Shown here: piece by piece, positions 1 through 13,390 of the stretch
Layout: each line of letters opens with the position of its first letter
Numbering within the stretch: position 1 is the stretch's first letter
Source of the DNA: Trochalopteron elliotii
Taxonomy: Eukaryota; Chordata; Aves; Passeriformes; Leiothrichidae
Direction of reading: 5' to 3'
Length of the DNA stretch: 64,000 bases
Assembly (NCBI GenBank): GCA_024734555.1
Contig: JANPWX010000151.1
Span: 1,087,311-1,151,310 of the forward strand
Notes under the pieces: generated by a model
Databases searched by the model: none
What the model was told of the DNA's origin: nothing
What the model saw: only the letters and a program-made list of their open reading frames with translations
Program-made: the position numbers and the translations under genes

Positions 1-1423
1 CTGGAGTCTGGTATATTCAAGTGGGGTCAGTCTTATTTCTTGTGATTGGCAAACACAGCTCTTCTGAAAGGGGAGTGGAGTTGTAAGATAAACATTGTTT
101 TTGCAGTCTGCAGCTGTTTTTGACACTGAAGTCAATTGGTAACTTGTTTTCTTTGCTGTAAATTTTGAGCAGGAAAGAGCACTTGATAAGCAGAGCTTGT
201 TAAGCACTAGTACTTGTTAGGCAATTGCCATTTACCTGCTTCTTTCAGCACACAAAAACAACAGTCTTGGGAGACAGGGTCAGTGCAGGGCTCTATTCAT
301 TCTGAGTGCATTCTGAAGTGCCTCAAGGTCTAGTAGAGGCAGAAGACTTCTCTGGAGTCTTTTGTGTGTGTGTGTTCTGCTCCAAGCGTTGCTTTCCCCA
401 TTTTTTTCCTTCCCTTCCCTGCCTTTCCCCCCATCCCCTTTTGCTGGATAAATAAAAGTGGCTCAGTTTGCATGACAATCCAGTGCTCTGTGAGTTTTCC
501 CCAGGTTTCTTCTAGTGATTGTACTGTAGAGGATATTGAGTTTGACCCAAATTTAATAAACTGTGATGTGCTTGTGGGACGTTTGTCAAAATCCTTGCTC
601 TCAACCTGCAGTTCTGTGGATGTTCTCCAAGAGTTTGTTTGCTGTATCCTTGGTTTTTAAAAGGCTGCTGTTGAGCAGCTTCACCAAATAGTAAAGTTAG
701 AATGCTTTATTTTTCAGTCCTTGGCTTTCTGACCATAACCTGATTTTTTTAAGGGTGGAAAAGAAGACACTTACTGTGATCAGTGCCATTTGACTTGCTG
801 ATCTCTTTTGGACTGATCCATATTTTAAGCACTGATTTAAAACCAGAGCTTTTAGTATTCCTGATAAATAAGGGATTTGTTGTTAGTGGAATAAATTTCC
901 AAAGTGTCATGCTTTTAGCTTGTGAGGGCAGGTGCCACAGAACTGAGATTGGCCTCAGAGCTGGATTTTCCTGTCAGTGTTGCTGTTTCCCAAACCACCA
1001 CGATTAGTCAACAGTATAGAAATCAAAGTCTCTGGATATGCAAAGCTTATGAAAGATGTGATCCACTTGTTGTCCAAGTAAATGTCACTTGCAGTGACTC
1101 ACCACTTCTCATAAATCATCACAGCTCTCATTTAAAAAAAACAGGGGCAAATAGTGAAGGGGATCAGGGTGAGCTGTAGTTTGGGGATAACAGGGTCTGC
1201 CACCCCAAACTTTGTGTGCTGTGCTTTCTTCATCCTGATGGATCATTTTGAACACTGTGCTTCTGATTGTGAAAAGAAATGTTATGGAGCTAGAGGGGAA
1301 AAGGACAAAACCCATCTGAAAAATTGCTCTTTAAACAACAGGTTTAAAAAGATTAGGAAAAAAAATGCAAGAGTCCAGTGTAGCTTCTGTGACAAAGAAC
1401 AATGTACAGTGAAAATAAAGGTA

Positions 1424-1515
1424 TATTTTTAATGTATTTTTATATTTGTTTATATTGATTATAAAATATTTATATTATATATATATATTTAAAATAGAAA
1501 TATTTTATATTTATT
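1424..1515. repeat. AT-rich low-complexity tract
   Basis: About 90 bases composed almost only of A and T, including a short (AT)n run near 1477-1490. It lies in the MICAL3 intron. No gene content is visible. Confidence 0.7.
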
Positions 1516-2298
1516 TCTGGTCTTTGTTTTGAAGAGACTTTGAAGTTATGGTATTTATTCTTGACCCAGCTCTTGGTTTCCACCACTGAGATTGCAAAGT
1601 CTGCAATCTCTCAAGAGTACTGTGACAAACAAGGGCATTCTTGTGGCTTTTTTACACAGAAGGAAGGTAATTCCAGTCACTTGATTGATGGGATGTGTCT
1701 GCCTCTTGAGAATATTCAGTGTGCTCAGGAACTGGGGCACACTCCTTTCCTTAATAAGCTGCAGCTCCTGCCTCCAGCCCATGCTCTGGCTTGCCAGCAG
1801 CTTGGGCTGCTGAGCTCTGCTGCCAAGGCTTTACACAGAAGGAGAGTTGGCTTGTGGCACTGAAAAGGGAGCAACTCGTGACAGTCTGTTGGCAGCTTTA
1901 TCCCTCTGGTGAAAAATAATGGAATTTTCTGTCCAGAGGCTACAGCCACACCTTGGGCTCTTGCTGGCAGCACAGGAGGAACTTAAGAAGGGAATAGTCA
2001 CAGAAGGGTTTCTTCTCTTGTCCTTCAGCTCCTTCCAAACAAACTGCTTCAGCAGGTGTTGCTGCTGCCAGCAGAACTCTTTCCATGCTGTGGGTGGAGA
2101 CCTGTGTCAGTATATTTTTGGTGGTGAAGGAGACTTAAACAGAAAGGGAGGTTAGCTTTGTTGAGGTTTCTTTGATTTGCACAACAAATGGGTTTTTCCC
2201 TATCTGGCCCTGGCTCCACATCCAGAAAACTTGTCTTGCAGTGATGATCCTATTTATAATTTAATGAGACTAGGAGGTGGTGATTTCTCTTCTTTAAA

Positions 2299-2342
2299 CA
2301 ACAACAACATAATAATAACAATAACAACAGCAACAATAATAT
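2299..2342. repeat. AAC/AAT trinucleotide microsatellite
   Basis: An interrupted run of AAC and AAT triplets in the MICAL3 intron. It is simple-sequence DNA with no sign of coding. Confidence 0.75.
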
Positions 2343-4730
2343 TTACTGTATGATTAGTAATGGTTTTTGGAGCAACAAGCCATGAAATAAGCTTTAGAGA
2401 ACCATGGGAAGTAAGTTTTCAGGTTACACTTTGTTCTTGCTGTTAAGGACCTCCAGTACATAAGGAAGACTTTCTAAAGCCTTGCTAATTATTCTACTTT
2501 GGACAGAAATTGTTTCCAAAGTAATTGCAATGATCATGACCTGTATTCACCAATGTAATTAACTGTAATTTACATCTCAAGTAGCTGGAAAGGATCTTAA
2601 TTGCAAAGGTTATGTTTATTATCTTACTGAAAAAACATGTTGATTTTTCTAGCAGCAGCACTAGTGCAGATAACGTGGACTTTGTAACTTGATTCAAGGA
2701 CATTTTTTTTTTTTTGACAAGAGTGAGAAGATAACTAAGAGCAAGGGAGGGAAATACAGTTGTGGGGAGTGAGCTCCATATTAGTCAGGTGCTGTGTGAT
2801 CCCTGGGGCTTTTCACTGGAAACCAAAGATGAGATCCTCTCCTAGTATCACACCACTTGATTACTGATGCCAAAAACTTGTAGCTCAAGGCCATTTCACA
2901 ATGAGATGAATGACATTTTTGTGTGCTGGGCGTTTATCTTCAGCTCAAAGATGGAAAAGTGGAAGTTCCTCACCAAGTGTCTGTGTCCATGGCTTGTGAT
3001 GTATCAAATCCCCCAGTTCTGAATGAAATCTCAAACCCTGAAAGAAGTGGATTTTTCCATACAGTTAAATCTCCATCTCCCTGACCACCCTCAAAATAAT
3101 GGTTAGACCAAGTTAGAGTATTAAAGTTTTTAGCTTAAAGAATTAATTTTGAATAAGATAGGATGGGAAAATGTCCTAGGGTGACTTTATGATGCTTGTA
3201 TCCCCAGTCATCTGTTCTGTTTTATTTAAAAATATTTAACAAGTATCATGCACTAAATGCTCTGCTTTGTGTGGAAGCATTCTTCACTGCACCTTTGTGG
3301 TTTGGGGTTTTTCTTGTTTGTTTTTGCTTTCATAACCTGATCTGTAAAATGACAGTTGCAGGGAAAAAAGCCTTAGTATTTTTCTATTTTAAATGAAGAA
3401 GTTGGAAAATTCAGAACAGCTGTAATTAATGTTCTGGTACTTTCTCAGCTATTGTTGGCACAATGCTTTATTTGTAACTGTCCTATGGCCAGCTGTGGCA
3501 CCTCTCCTAATGTTGCCCTTCCTGCTTCCAGTACAGAGGTTTCTTCTTCTGAGAAAGCTGTGCTGCTCAGTCACAGGCTTTGCAGCTGATGTGCTCTCCC
3601 TCTTGCTCCAGTGTGTCCTCCATGTGCTGGTCCAGTTCTGTGATGGTCCCTTCTAAAGCCTTCCCACTTCACTGGTACTCTGACTTTGTAGAGCTTTCTC
3701 TGAACCCCAAACATCAAACTCTGCTGACTTCTTCAAAATGAGTGTTATTCTTACCATACTGTTGTTGTGGAGTTTATGCCTTTTCCCAAGACAGAAATGC
3801 CTCCTCTTTATAAATGCCCTGAGGCCAGTAAGTGTTCTGTTCTGGTAGCTCTGACTTTTCAGAGTTCATCCTCTCCCTGGTGCACGTTCTCCTGTAACTA
3901 TTAGTGATATTGGTTATTGCCTCCTGTTTAGCTCTGTGATGTTAAGTACAGCTGAAAAGCCAATTCTTGGTGTTAAAACAGCTGAACCTTTTGAGAGATG
4001 AGAAATGGTTGTCCTTCACTGGCTGATGGAAAAAGATGATAAAGAGTCAGTAAGTCACCGATGCTAACAGGACTTGTAAGCCTTAAAATGCTTTGTGGGA
4101 TGAGAGCACCAAGGGAGAGCTTTAAATTTACTGGTTTAACTCTGCAAAATCCTCAGTTGGTCACTGCCCCTGCAGCTGTGAATCACTTTATCCATGTAAA
4201 AGCCTTTTCCCCCCTAAGCACAACAATCCAGTGGGGTACACGTGTCCTCACCATACTTGACACAGCAGATCCTTGCAGACTGGTTCCATGGTAATCAGAT
4301 TCTCCCTGTGATGTTCCCTGTCTGAAGACATTTTATTCCATTACAAAGGACACTTTTACCATCAGTGGATGCTGCCACGGTGATAAGAGCATGGTCCTGA
4401 TAGAGCTTAAGGTAGGGTGGCTGCTTACAGCTGGTGTCTTCTGCATGCAGGTGAGACTTACTGTAACCCTGCCTGAAATCTGACATTTATCAGCAGCAGT
4501 GAAATATATGTCTCTACTTGTCCTGCCATCTGGGTCACAAACCTTTTGGTGAAAGACCTTGCACCTGAGAACTGTACATTAGGAAAAGTGCAGTAACAGT
4601 AACCTCCTGCCTGGTATTTGTACAGCTCAGTAAGAGTTCACCAGTACCTCAGTCTACCTCTTACCTGTTATCTGTGCTTATTAGGGACATTATTCATCTG
4701 TAGACTGTATCCCTTGTTTCTGCTTCTCCA

Positions 4731-4893
4731 TTTCTTGTATTTTTTTCTTTTCTTTTCTTCTTGTGTTTTCCTTTCTTTCTCACTCTTATGCTTTTTGTCC
4801 TTTGCTTGTCTTTTATTTCACCCCTTTCCTCCTCTTCCGTTCCACTCCCAACTTCCTCTTCCTCTCCTGCCTCTTCCTCCTCTTCCTCGTTTG
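4731..4893. repeat. Pyrimidine-rich (CT/TTCC) tract
   Basis: About 160 bases of nearly pure C and T on the + strand, made of TTTTC, TTCC and CTCTTCC-type units. It produces spurious Ser/Leu-rich frames on + and a Glu-rich frame on -. It ends at an AG at about 4908, followed by a short CpG-containing open stretch that could be a cryptic exon (see findings). Confidence 0.75.
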
Positions 4894-7316
4894 GTCCTAT
4901 TGAAGTTGAGCCCAATGGCGGGACACCACGGCGTAGACCTCTCTCCTTCTGCCCTTGCTGTGCCCATGAAGGTAACGTAACCTCACACCCCCCGTGTCCC
5001 CCCTGCCCACAGCTGGGCTCTCAGAGCACCACTAGTCAGCTAGTGAGTGACCACAAGGCCCCCCCAAGCCCTTTTCTTGCTGTGTCCCCCCAAAAGCAAA
5101 CCTTGTGTGTAGCTTAATCCTGGTAAACCAGCTTCTCTGAGCTTGTGGCAAGCTGTTAAAGGTACAGTATCCCTTTTGCCTAGTCCCAGCTGTGCAAGAG
5201 GAGGTGCAGTGACTGGGAGGGACAATGGCCAGCAGCTGTGGGACCACCAGTGTCACACGCAAAAGTTTCTATTGTCATTTGGTGGCTTCAATTTCTCTAT
5301 TCCTCCTGAAAGATGTTTGGAAGGTGGGGTAAGGGATGACAATCCGTTTCTTTAAATGTGGCCTTTTAATTAGCCTATAGGGATTAAAGGAATACTGTGT
5401 CTTTATAAGGACTGATTTGAAAAACATCCTTGAACTTTAAAAACCAACAGACCTGAAGTTAGACTAGTTCTCCCTCATCTGTCTTGCTGAGTGCATTCTT
5501 TAACTATCCCAAATGGAGTGTGCTGTAGAGTTTCCATTGCCAAGGCATGGGGAAGGGGTTGTTTATGTGTGTTCATGGTGTAATTTTGCTAACCACTTAC
5601 CTGCTTTCCATGGTCCTCCCTCACATCAGTTGTCAGTGCTCCCTTTCCAATCCTCCCATTATTCCTTTACTCATTGGCTGTTTAAAAGTACTCTACATGA
5701 TTTCATAGGTCAGTAGCGTTGTGTTTTTTGGCTTTTTCTTGGAGGCATTTGTTTCCTATTTACATCCTGGCATCGGAAAGGAAGGGGAGACTTCCCAGTG
5801 TTCTCATGGCGCCACAGCACTGGACATCTGCATGTACAGTCTCCCTCTCCTGCCACATTGGGCATTTTGTGCAGAGATGCTCAGAAAGGAATGCTTGGAA
5901 CTGAGCAACACACTGCTATCAAGTCCACGGAGCCAGGGGCTCTTTAGGGTGCTACAGCAGAGTCTGGTATTCCCCCAGGGGCTGGTTTGACATGTTTCCA
6001 AAGGCAGGGGAAAGGCAGCCCCAAGCTGCAGCTTACTAGGAGTTGTAGGCTCTCCCTTGTGTAACTGCAGAGCAGCTCTTCTCTGGCATACTGAGGATGA
6101 GGCAGGGCACGGGGGTGAATTAAGTAGCCATTATTAATGTGGTATTTGTGATGTGTCTGTGTGGTGGAGTTTGAACAGTAAGCTTGCTGCTTGATTATTT
6201 TAGCATTAGATGGACTATTTGAGAGCTTTTGTTTTTGATGTAGAGAGTGCATATCCATGATAACAAGCAGAGACAGGGCTGTTAGTTACCTTGGGATGCC
6301 TAGGTTATGTGCAGTGTAAGCTGATGGGATGCAGCAATCCAAAAGTGCTGTTGAGCTTGATTTGAGGCCTTGCTCCTGCTTCTACTTCCACATAGCAGGA
6401 GCCTTGCCACTGGCCTTGATGGGGTCTGATGTAAATCACAGCATTCAGATGCAGGTGGTTCAATGTGGAATAAGTGGCCCAGACCAAGAGCTTGCTGGGA
6501 AAAGCCTCCTTGGTAAGTTCTTGTGTTTGCTAAATATCAACAGAAGGCTTTGGAAACAGCATTCTGCATTTATTCCACATGACTCCTGACAGACACAAGA
6601 CTTTGAATAAGTTTAGGAGTTTATTCTAAAATAAAAGGAGCAACTAAGAGTTTTGTACTAGATGGTCAGGGCCCAAGGTTTCTTTCTTCTTCTTTCCTAT
6701 ATTAGCAAATGTGTTTGGGGGTTCATTTTCTTTCTAGCACTGGTATGCAGTACAGTAGAATTAGTTTCTGTGTTCACTGTGCAGGGGGATCTTCAAGATG
6801 AATAGATATGTGTGGCTAGGAGGAGCAGTCAGAAAAGATTTACTTAACTGTTGAAAAAATATGCTACTTTTGGCTAGTAAAAGAGAAACTTGAGGACATG
6901 CAATTGAAAGAAAATAAAGGTAAAACACATGGAGTGGCAATTGAACCCTTGTCTGATGAGCATATGTTTAAGTAGCTGGCGTGAGCATCTGTAAAATTCT
7001 TCTAATGAAAGGAAAAGTTAAATACTCATAGAAATTGGGGCTTTCTGCAGTAAGAGTGAGGAAGAAACAAGTAATCACAAGAATATCAGAAACAAAAACT
7101 AAAAGTAGGCTCCAAAGAGAAAGGAGAATCCTTTTGGAGGTGACTTCCACTCAGCTGAGTGCTGTAGGCAAAGTGAACGGACCCGGCTTGGGAGTGCTCT
7201 GGCAGCATCTTGCTCGGCTTTCTTTGCACATTTTGCCCCATTGTTGTTTTTGCAGTTTGGCCTTGTAAGGATTGCAGGGCATTACCTGAAAATTCACCAC
7301 GTTGCTTTCTTGGCAG

Positions 7317-7416
7317 GCATGGGTAAGAAGGATGACCCCAAGCTGATGCAGGAGTGGTTCAAGCTGGTGCAGGAGAAGAATGCCTTGGTTCGCTACGAGT
7401 CTGAACTGATGATCTT
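7317..7416 (+). CDS. MICAL3: MICAL3, third-last coding exon (bMERB domain, middle)
   Basis: MICAL3 is a flavin monooxygenase that oxidises actin methionines. Its C-terminal bMERB domain binds Rab8-family GTPases and guides exocytic vesicle docking. This exon follows a CTTTCTTGGCAG acceptor and ends at a GTGAGT donor. It starts with two bases that complete a glycine codon, then reads M-G-K-K-D-D-P and continues to a Trp-Phe-Lys-Leu-Val segment and the RYESELMIF block typical of bMERB domains. The last codon is split (TT|T, Phe) with the next exon. The match to the MICAL3 C terminus is strong from memory, and the neighbouring BID and BCL2L13 genes fit its known location. The N-terminal monooxygenase, CH and LIM domains lie outside the window. 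Confidence 0.9.
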
Positions 7417-8338
7417 GTGAGTGAATGTGGTAAAAATGGGGATTTTGTTGCAAATAGTAGTGGAAGATCTGTCAGTATTGTCTTCCCTGTAAGGCCAGCA
7501 GGTCAGCAGCCTCTTAGGCTGAGATAGGAATCCAAGTACGTTTTAAAGGAGTGGTAGAAGGAGGAATAATGTGGTAAGGGATGAAATTATTCCATTTGTG
7601 CACATGCAGAAGTACAGGTATGTGAGCCCTTCTCATGCTGTTCTCGTATAAAACACATCCTGTTTATGCAAGTGTTTTCAAGCTATGCAGAAATAATGTG
7701 AGACTCTTTCTGGTTTTTGTAAAATTGTCTTCTAAGCACAGCCAGAAGCATTTAATGCAGTCACCTTTGCCATGTGGCTCTCTTTTCTGCCTGTAGTGGG
7801 ACCCCAGTGCCTCTCATGTGGGCTCAGATGGTAAAGCTGTTTTCCTGTTAATGAAATTGGGGGTTTTTTCTGTTTCCATTGTGTAAATTCGCTGAAATTC
7901 ATTTTGGAGTGTGTCAGCTCACCTCAGCAATGCGGAGGCCTTAGTGGCAGAGAAGTCCCAAGGTGGCGTTTGCAATAGCCTGACATGTCCTTAAGTAATA
8001 AGTAATTTGTTAATAAGTAACTTTGATTTTAGACTGGGAAGTAGCAGGAGATAGGTAGAAGCATTGCAGATTTATTTGCTCTTTGACTCTGCTCTGTATT
8101 TAGTTTGCACCACTTTTGGCATTGCACTTCGTAGCTGAAGGCAAAGAACCTGAAATGCTAAAAACCCAATTAAATCTTTTAAAAATACAGTTAAGTTACT
8201 TAACAGTTGTTCCAAACAAGATGGGTAAAATGCACAGCAGATATCTGGAGAGGGAGCAGAAACTGAGGATGAACATGAAGCCATGTATGCAGTATTTTAA
8301 TACACCTGGACCTTGGATTTCTGCTCTTTTCCTTTCAG

Positions 8339-8412
8339 TGCTCGGGAGCTAGAACTGGAAGACAGGCAGAGTCGACTGCAGCAGGAGCTCCGTGAGAGGA
8401 TGGCAGTAGAAG
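8339..8412 (+). CDS. MICAL3: MICAL3, second-last coding exon (bMERB domain)
   Basis: Follows a strong pyrimidine-rich acceptor (TTTTCCTTTCAG) and ends at a GTGAGA donor. It encodes ARELELEDRQSRLQQELRER plus four more residues, a highly charged helix of the bMERB three-helix fold that contributes to Rab binding. The phase is consistent: the first base completes the split Phe codon and the last base starts the split Asp codon of the next exon. The 922-bp intron before it and the 85-bp intron after it contain nothing else recognisable. Confidence 0.92.
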
Positions 8413-8497
8413 GTGAGAGCAAAAGGAAACATTTCACAGACTGTATGTGTGTATTTCTAGCCTTGTGGATGCTGATAGTTTTTTGCCATCTCTGTAG

Positions 8498-8682
8498 ATC
8501 ATCTGAAGACAGATGAGGAGCTCTCAGAGGAGAAGAGGATTCTGAATGAAATGCTTGAAGTGGTGGAGCAGAGAGATTCCCTCGTGGCTCTCCTTGAGGA
8601 GCAGAGGCTTCGAGAAAAAGAAGAAGACAAAGACCTGGAGGCAGTCATGCTTTCCAAAGGTTTTAGCTTGAACTGGTCCTGA
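8498..8682 (+). CDS. MICAL3: MICAL3, last coding exon (end of bMERB, C terminus)
   Basis: Begins after a TCTGTAG acceptor and encodes the final 60 residues, starting DHLKTDEELSEEKR and continuing through EVVEQRDSLVALLEEQRLRE. The protein ends in SKGFSLNWS followed by TGA at 8680-8682. That tail is the feature that distinguishes MICAL3 from MICAL1, MICAL2 and the MICAL-like proteins, as I remember them. The segment is the last long helix of the coiled-coil-like bMERB domain. No frameshift or internal stop is seen, so this copy looks functional. Confidence 0.93.
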
Positions 8683-11600
8683 GCTTAATACATGTACCTC
8701 TGCTGGTCTGTGTTGTCCAGTTGGCCTACCCTGAGTTTGCCAGAATTCCATGGATGGGAAGATGTTGAAGGGGAAACCTCCGAAGGGTCCAACAGCATGC
8801 AGGGATTTGGTTTGAAGCACTCAGAAGCCTTTTGATAAGTGTGTTGGTTCCAGAAGCTTAAGTTTTACATGTCTGCAAGCCAAGTTGAAGAAATGAGTTG
8901 AGACTGTGGAGTCTCCTTGAGGTCCTGTACGATGGACCATATTTTGTGTGTGGTAGGAGGGAGGGGGGAATGATCCATGTGTGGGGAAGGAAGTTAAGGG
9001 GAGAAGTACCCTTAACTACACTGGATTTAAGGCAGTCCATTCCTTTCCCGTTTTTACTACACCAGTTCTGATAAAAGGGAGGGAAGTGGCAACCCTTCCT
9101 GAAAAACCACAGCAGCCTGTAGCAGTGGAGTCAGCTGTCCAAGAGAGCTCCAGAAGCCCAGGGCAACACCTTCTTTGCTTTAGTCTTCCTCCCCACCAAA
9201 GAAACCTGCAGCTGATCCTTATGCATGGATATGAAGAAATACAAGACAGAGAAGATACTGCTATGTGTGATGGAACTCTCTGCCTCGTGATTTTTGGAGA
9301 GAAGTGGGCATCAGTGGACTCTTTCCCTACCTTAGCCTCCTAATTCTTCTTGTAAGGAACAAGGGGAGCAGGAGAGAGAGGGAAGATGCCCATCTGCTTT
9401 GCTACACACTGGAGAGACAGCTACTGCTGGCCTTATTCTTCATGGCCACAGCTCAAAGGCTGGTGGGCTTCCTTGTTCTGTTATATTGTGACTGTTTTGA
9501 CACTGGAAAATACTGCTGTGGGACAGTGGTAAGTGTGTGCTGGGGCAGGGGTGTTCCCAGGCAGCATTCCCTGGTTATTAGGCCCCAAAAAGGGAGAAGC
9601 CCTTAAGTGACCGAACCACCATTAAGACTTTTCAGTGTTTTTGGGTTTTTTTGTTTTTTTTTTTTTTCTCTGTATTTTGTTTTTGCACATTGGAAACGAA
9701 GCTTAAGACCTGCCTGGGCCCTCAGTCACTTTGACCCTTTTATGTCAATTAACTTATTTTTTTAATACTTGAAAGAAGATTCATTTTTGTATCTTTTAGG
9801 AAAAAAAAAAATGGACGAGTGATGGGTGTGTGTGCCTGCTGCATCCTACAACTTCCACTTCAAAATTACTGGACGTTGTTACCTGTGGCTATTTATTAGT
9901 GTTCTTATTAATAATTTGATTGTTACACATATTTGATTGTGGAGGGAGTGTTTTAACTCTGTTAGAGAAAGACACTACTGCGGATTGGTCCCTGCTTCAC
10001 AGCAAGGGCAGCCTTTTATGTACCCATGGATGCATCCTGCCCTAGGAGTTTTCCTCTATGAAAAAATCCTGTGCATTCACGGAGTTTAAGAATCTATTTG
10101 TGTTCTTAGCATCCTTTTCTTCCACGTCCCAGATTCTCTCTTTTGGACTAACAAACATGTATTTATTTAAATTTTACATTTTTATACCAAGAAAGCCAAA
10201 ACTGTGAGGTAGAAATATCCCATATATCTCTTTCTCAGCGAAAGAGGGACTCCTCACAGTCCTGATACAGTTTGAGGGATTTCCATGAAAACAAAACTAG
10301 CACATTTCCTGCTGCATCTATTGGAAGAAGCTCCTTTTGGCCCAGTTAGTGAATCTGCTGCTTTTCAGCCAGGAGGGTCCTGTAACCACACAGTAACTGA
10401 TGAGCAGGATATGCACTGAGCAGCTCAGCACCATTCCCTGTGGGACAGACTCCCTGGGCAAACCGTGTCCTTATCCCATCCTGCAGAGCTGACAGCATCA
10501 TGCACTGGGGATGTGTCCAGAGGGTTTCCCTCCTTGGCAATGCTGGCTGTGTTCTTTTCCTGTTAAAGAGGTTCCAAGGCTGCTTTCTGATGTCTTTGAG
10601 AACGTGTCCCATTCCCAAGCACATTTGTAGTGTCCTGATTCTTCCAGCTTGAATTGACACTGCCGGTGCCTGGCACCCCAGCAGGGCTGAACATCCTTCA
10701 GTCTTTTGCCCTGGCACAGAGGTTTGCATGGTTTCCTGCTGTTGGCTCTCTACCTCCTCCAGAGGGGTCTCCTGTAAGCCAAGGTCTGGGATTTGAATTC
10801 ACCTCTGACTTGGGAGAATGCCCCAGGCTGGGGGAGAATGGGTAGGAGTGTCCACGGGGACTCTGAGCAGTGCTAACTGTGGAAACACATGTTTTCCACC
10901 CAAAGTGTTCTCCCTTTATTCCACCTAGTGTTTAATGGAAATTTTAAAAATTACAAATTAAAATTTAATCCAGATACTGAAACCAAGCAGACAGACAGGC
11001 AGCTGCAGTGCTACTTCATAACTGTGTGTTCAGCAAGTGGAACCTGCCATACCAGCATCCCAGAGCGTTGGCTTAACCAACAATTCTGTCCAGCAAACAG
11101 AATTCCCTCCTGTTTGCTGGTGCAGGGCCTGCTGCCCCAGTCACACTGGCAGTGGTAGTTCACACAGTCTGCATTGGAGGGGCCAGTGGAAGCTGGAGTG
11201 CAGGAAGAGGGAAGAAAGACAGAAAGTTTACTGTAAATTGTCTTGTGCAGAGACTTGACCTCAGTCCACTTTATAGTGCACTGGGTGTATGGACGACATC
11301 TAACTTGTAACAAAAAGTCATTGAATGTGAGCTGTAGACAGAAAAAAGTCCTGAAAAAACATCAGATGGTTTCTTTTCCCTTTCATGCTGGGGGGCATCG
11401 GCCAGATCTTTGCAATGCTGAAGAGTGAGATCACTTGAGGTTGTAATACCTTATTGCACAGAAAACCCACATATTCTAACCCTAAACTCCTTGGGTTGTG
11501 CTGAAGGCCTCCACCAGCCAGAACGAAAACGAAGAGCTAACATCGCACACACAAATTGATTAAAAATACACAAAAGGGAATGTTAAAAGGCCTTTTTATA

Positions 11601-13390
11601 TCAAAATGGTTGTAAAAGGCACAACTTGTTATTTGCTGTTCAGTTGCACTTTAAGACTATAACTTGCATATCAGAATAGTGGGTTTTTTTACTCTCTGAA
11701 TATTTTTAATTCAAAATTTTTGTATTTTTAAAGCTGAAGAAGGCTCTTGTGAGCACAAGATTCTGTATTTGTATCCCAATCCAAGGACATTTGAGCTCTT
11801 TGCTCTGCCTGTGTTGGCAGCAGCCGTGTGCATTCAATGACCTGTGTCCATTTCACGTGGGAGGAGAGCCAAGAGACCCCTCAGCTCCCCCGAGGTGGGC
11901 ACACAGGACTGGCTGTCCCCAGGTGCCACGGTCCTGACCCGGGGCTGGCAGCAGGTGGGAAGAGAGCCGAGCTTGGAACCTGAGCTGTGTTCCTTTTGAA
12001 ATGGGCACACTGAGGATGGGGCAAAGCACTTCAGCCCCCTACGGGGAAGGGAGGGGAACACCAGCTCCTGGAAGGAAATGCCCAGGAGGCAGATGGAGAT
12101 GGGGGAGTGAGGACTGCCAGAACAACTAATCTGCCGTTTTCACAGTACCTTTTTTTTAAACTGTTCTGTTCTTTTTAACCGTATTCTCATTAAAAGTCAC
12201 AGCTGGCTGTAAAATTCTGAGCTTCAGAGAACTCATGTGTGGGGAGGTGACGAGACATTTCAGCTCCAGCTTTCAGACATACTCCTTTCTTTCAGTTAAC
12301 CAATACCCCTGGTCTCACTAGGGCCCGTTATAAACTGCATTGCTGAACATATTTTAGAGCAAACCGCAAGTTTTGAAAGTCCGTCTTTCTCTCTCCGTTT
12401 CTGCATTTTCTGTAAATATTTGTTTGTATGTAAAGGCACCAGTGGATCTTTGGGCTACCCCCACGGTCAAGAATCCGAGTTTTGTGCAATGCCTAGGCCT
12501 CTGTTAGAACACGGTGCTTGCGTAGAGCTAGTCACCACGTTTGTGTGCACTCTGGTGGGTTTTAATATTTTTTATACATCCTAATCCTGAGCGTTATGAA
12601 GTATCCTAAGTGGTCTAGACAGCATGATCTAGAGCAGCCAGCAGTTCCCCTTTGTGAGCAGCTGCACCTTGTTTGGTTAACATTCTTCTAAAATGAGTTT
12701 TCCATTATGTGTTTACACCACACGCCGGTGGATGGAGAGAGGTGTTGTGTTGTGAAATCTCCTGTGTGCAAACCCAAAAGCTGCAGTGGGAATTTCAGTT
12801 GTCGCTGTCTGCAAGGAAGAGAGCTCTAAAGCATACTAAAAACCAGCCTGTATATAGTTGACAGAGAAAAGAGATCGCTGGGCTGTTGACCTTTGCAAAG
12901 CAACAGAGATGAGAAGCTTTCCAAAAGGTGCTGCTTTTGGATTGTTTCAGGACTGCTTGGCAGGTACTAGGCAGGGTAGCCGGCAGAGGAGGATGTCCCT
13001 GCAAGCAGGTGTGAAGGGGAGGGTGCCACGTTCTGATGGCATTGCAGTAATTTAAGTACTCTGTATCTGTGGGTGCATGCGTGTGTGTGTGAGGTCTGAT
13101 CCAGGCCAAGGGAGTTGCTTTGGCATCTGCCCTTGTGTATGAACGTGAACTCTGATATTCAGATTGTTCAAGGCATTTACGGTTGGCATGTATGGAGCGT
13201 TAACAGGAAAGAGAATACCCTACCTGTACAAAACCAACTCTGTTCCAGCCTGTTTTCTTCTGTTTGGTTGTGGTTTATCGTTTGTTTTTATGCACACTTG
13301 CTTCATTGGTGTTGAGATTTTAGCACCTCAGATGGCCAACTGAACTAAAAAAAAAAAAAAAAAAATAAAGTCATTAATTATTTTTTCTTT
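8683..13390 (+). other. MICAL3: MICAL3 3' untranslated region
   Basis: From the stop codon to just past the first AATAAA that is followed by a GT-rich element. The stretch is about 4.7 kb with no credible coding sequence. It is AT-rich in places, with an AU-rich element (ATTTATTTA at 10161-10169) and long T runs near 9651. Smooth composition without CR1 copies is compatible with one long conserved UTR, but its continuity is inferred; transcript data would be needed to exclude earlier poly(A) sites. Confidence 0.6.
13364..13369 (+). terminator. MICAL3: MICAL3 polyadenylation signal AATAAA
   Basis: A canonical AATAAA at the end of an A-rich run, followed about 20 bases later by a T-rich and GTTGGTGG-type downstream element. 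It is the best-formed + strand poly(A) site after the MICAL3 stop codon. The A-run just upstream could also be genomic simple sequence. Confidence 0.6.

Larger units (their letters stand above)
1..7316 (+). other. MICAL3: MICAL3 intronic sequence (gene continues upstream of window)
   Basis: The first recognisable MICAL3 exon here begins at 7317 in the middle of the bMERB domain, so the preceding sequence should be intron, with earlier exons off the left edge. I searched all frames for the expected start of bMERB (a charged helix ending in an LEK-type motif) and did not find it. The interval is mostly AT-rich to neutral unique sequence, with an AT-rich tract near 1424-1515, an AAC/AAT microsatellite near 2299 and a CT-rich tract near 4731-4893. 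Open frames such as 364-660 show no domain and are taken as chance. Confidence 0.6.

Noticed and set aside
364..660. 98-codon frame on + considered as a MICAL3 exon
   Set aside because: Does not resemble any part of MICAL3 and lacks the charged helical pattern of the bMERB region.
4694..4915. Glu-rich frame on - (acidic coiled-coil lookalike)
   Set aside because: Translation of a CT-rich simple repeat.
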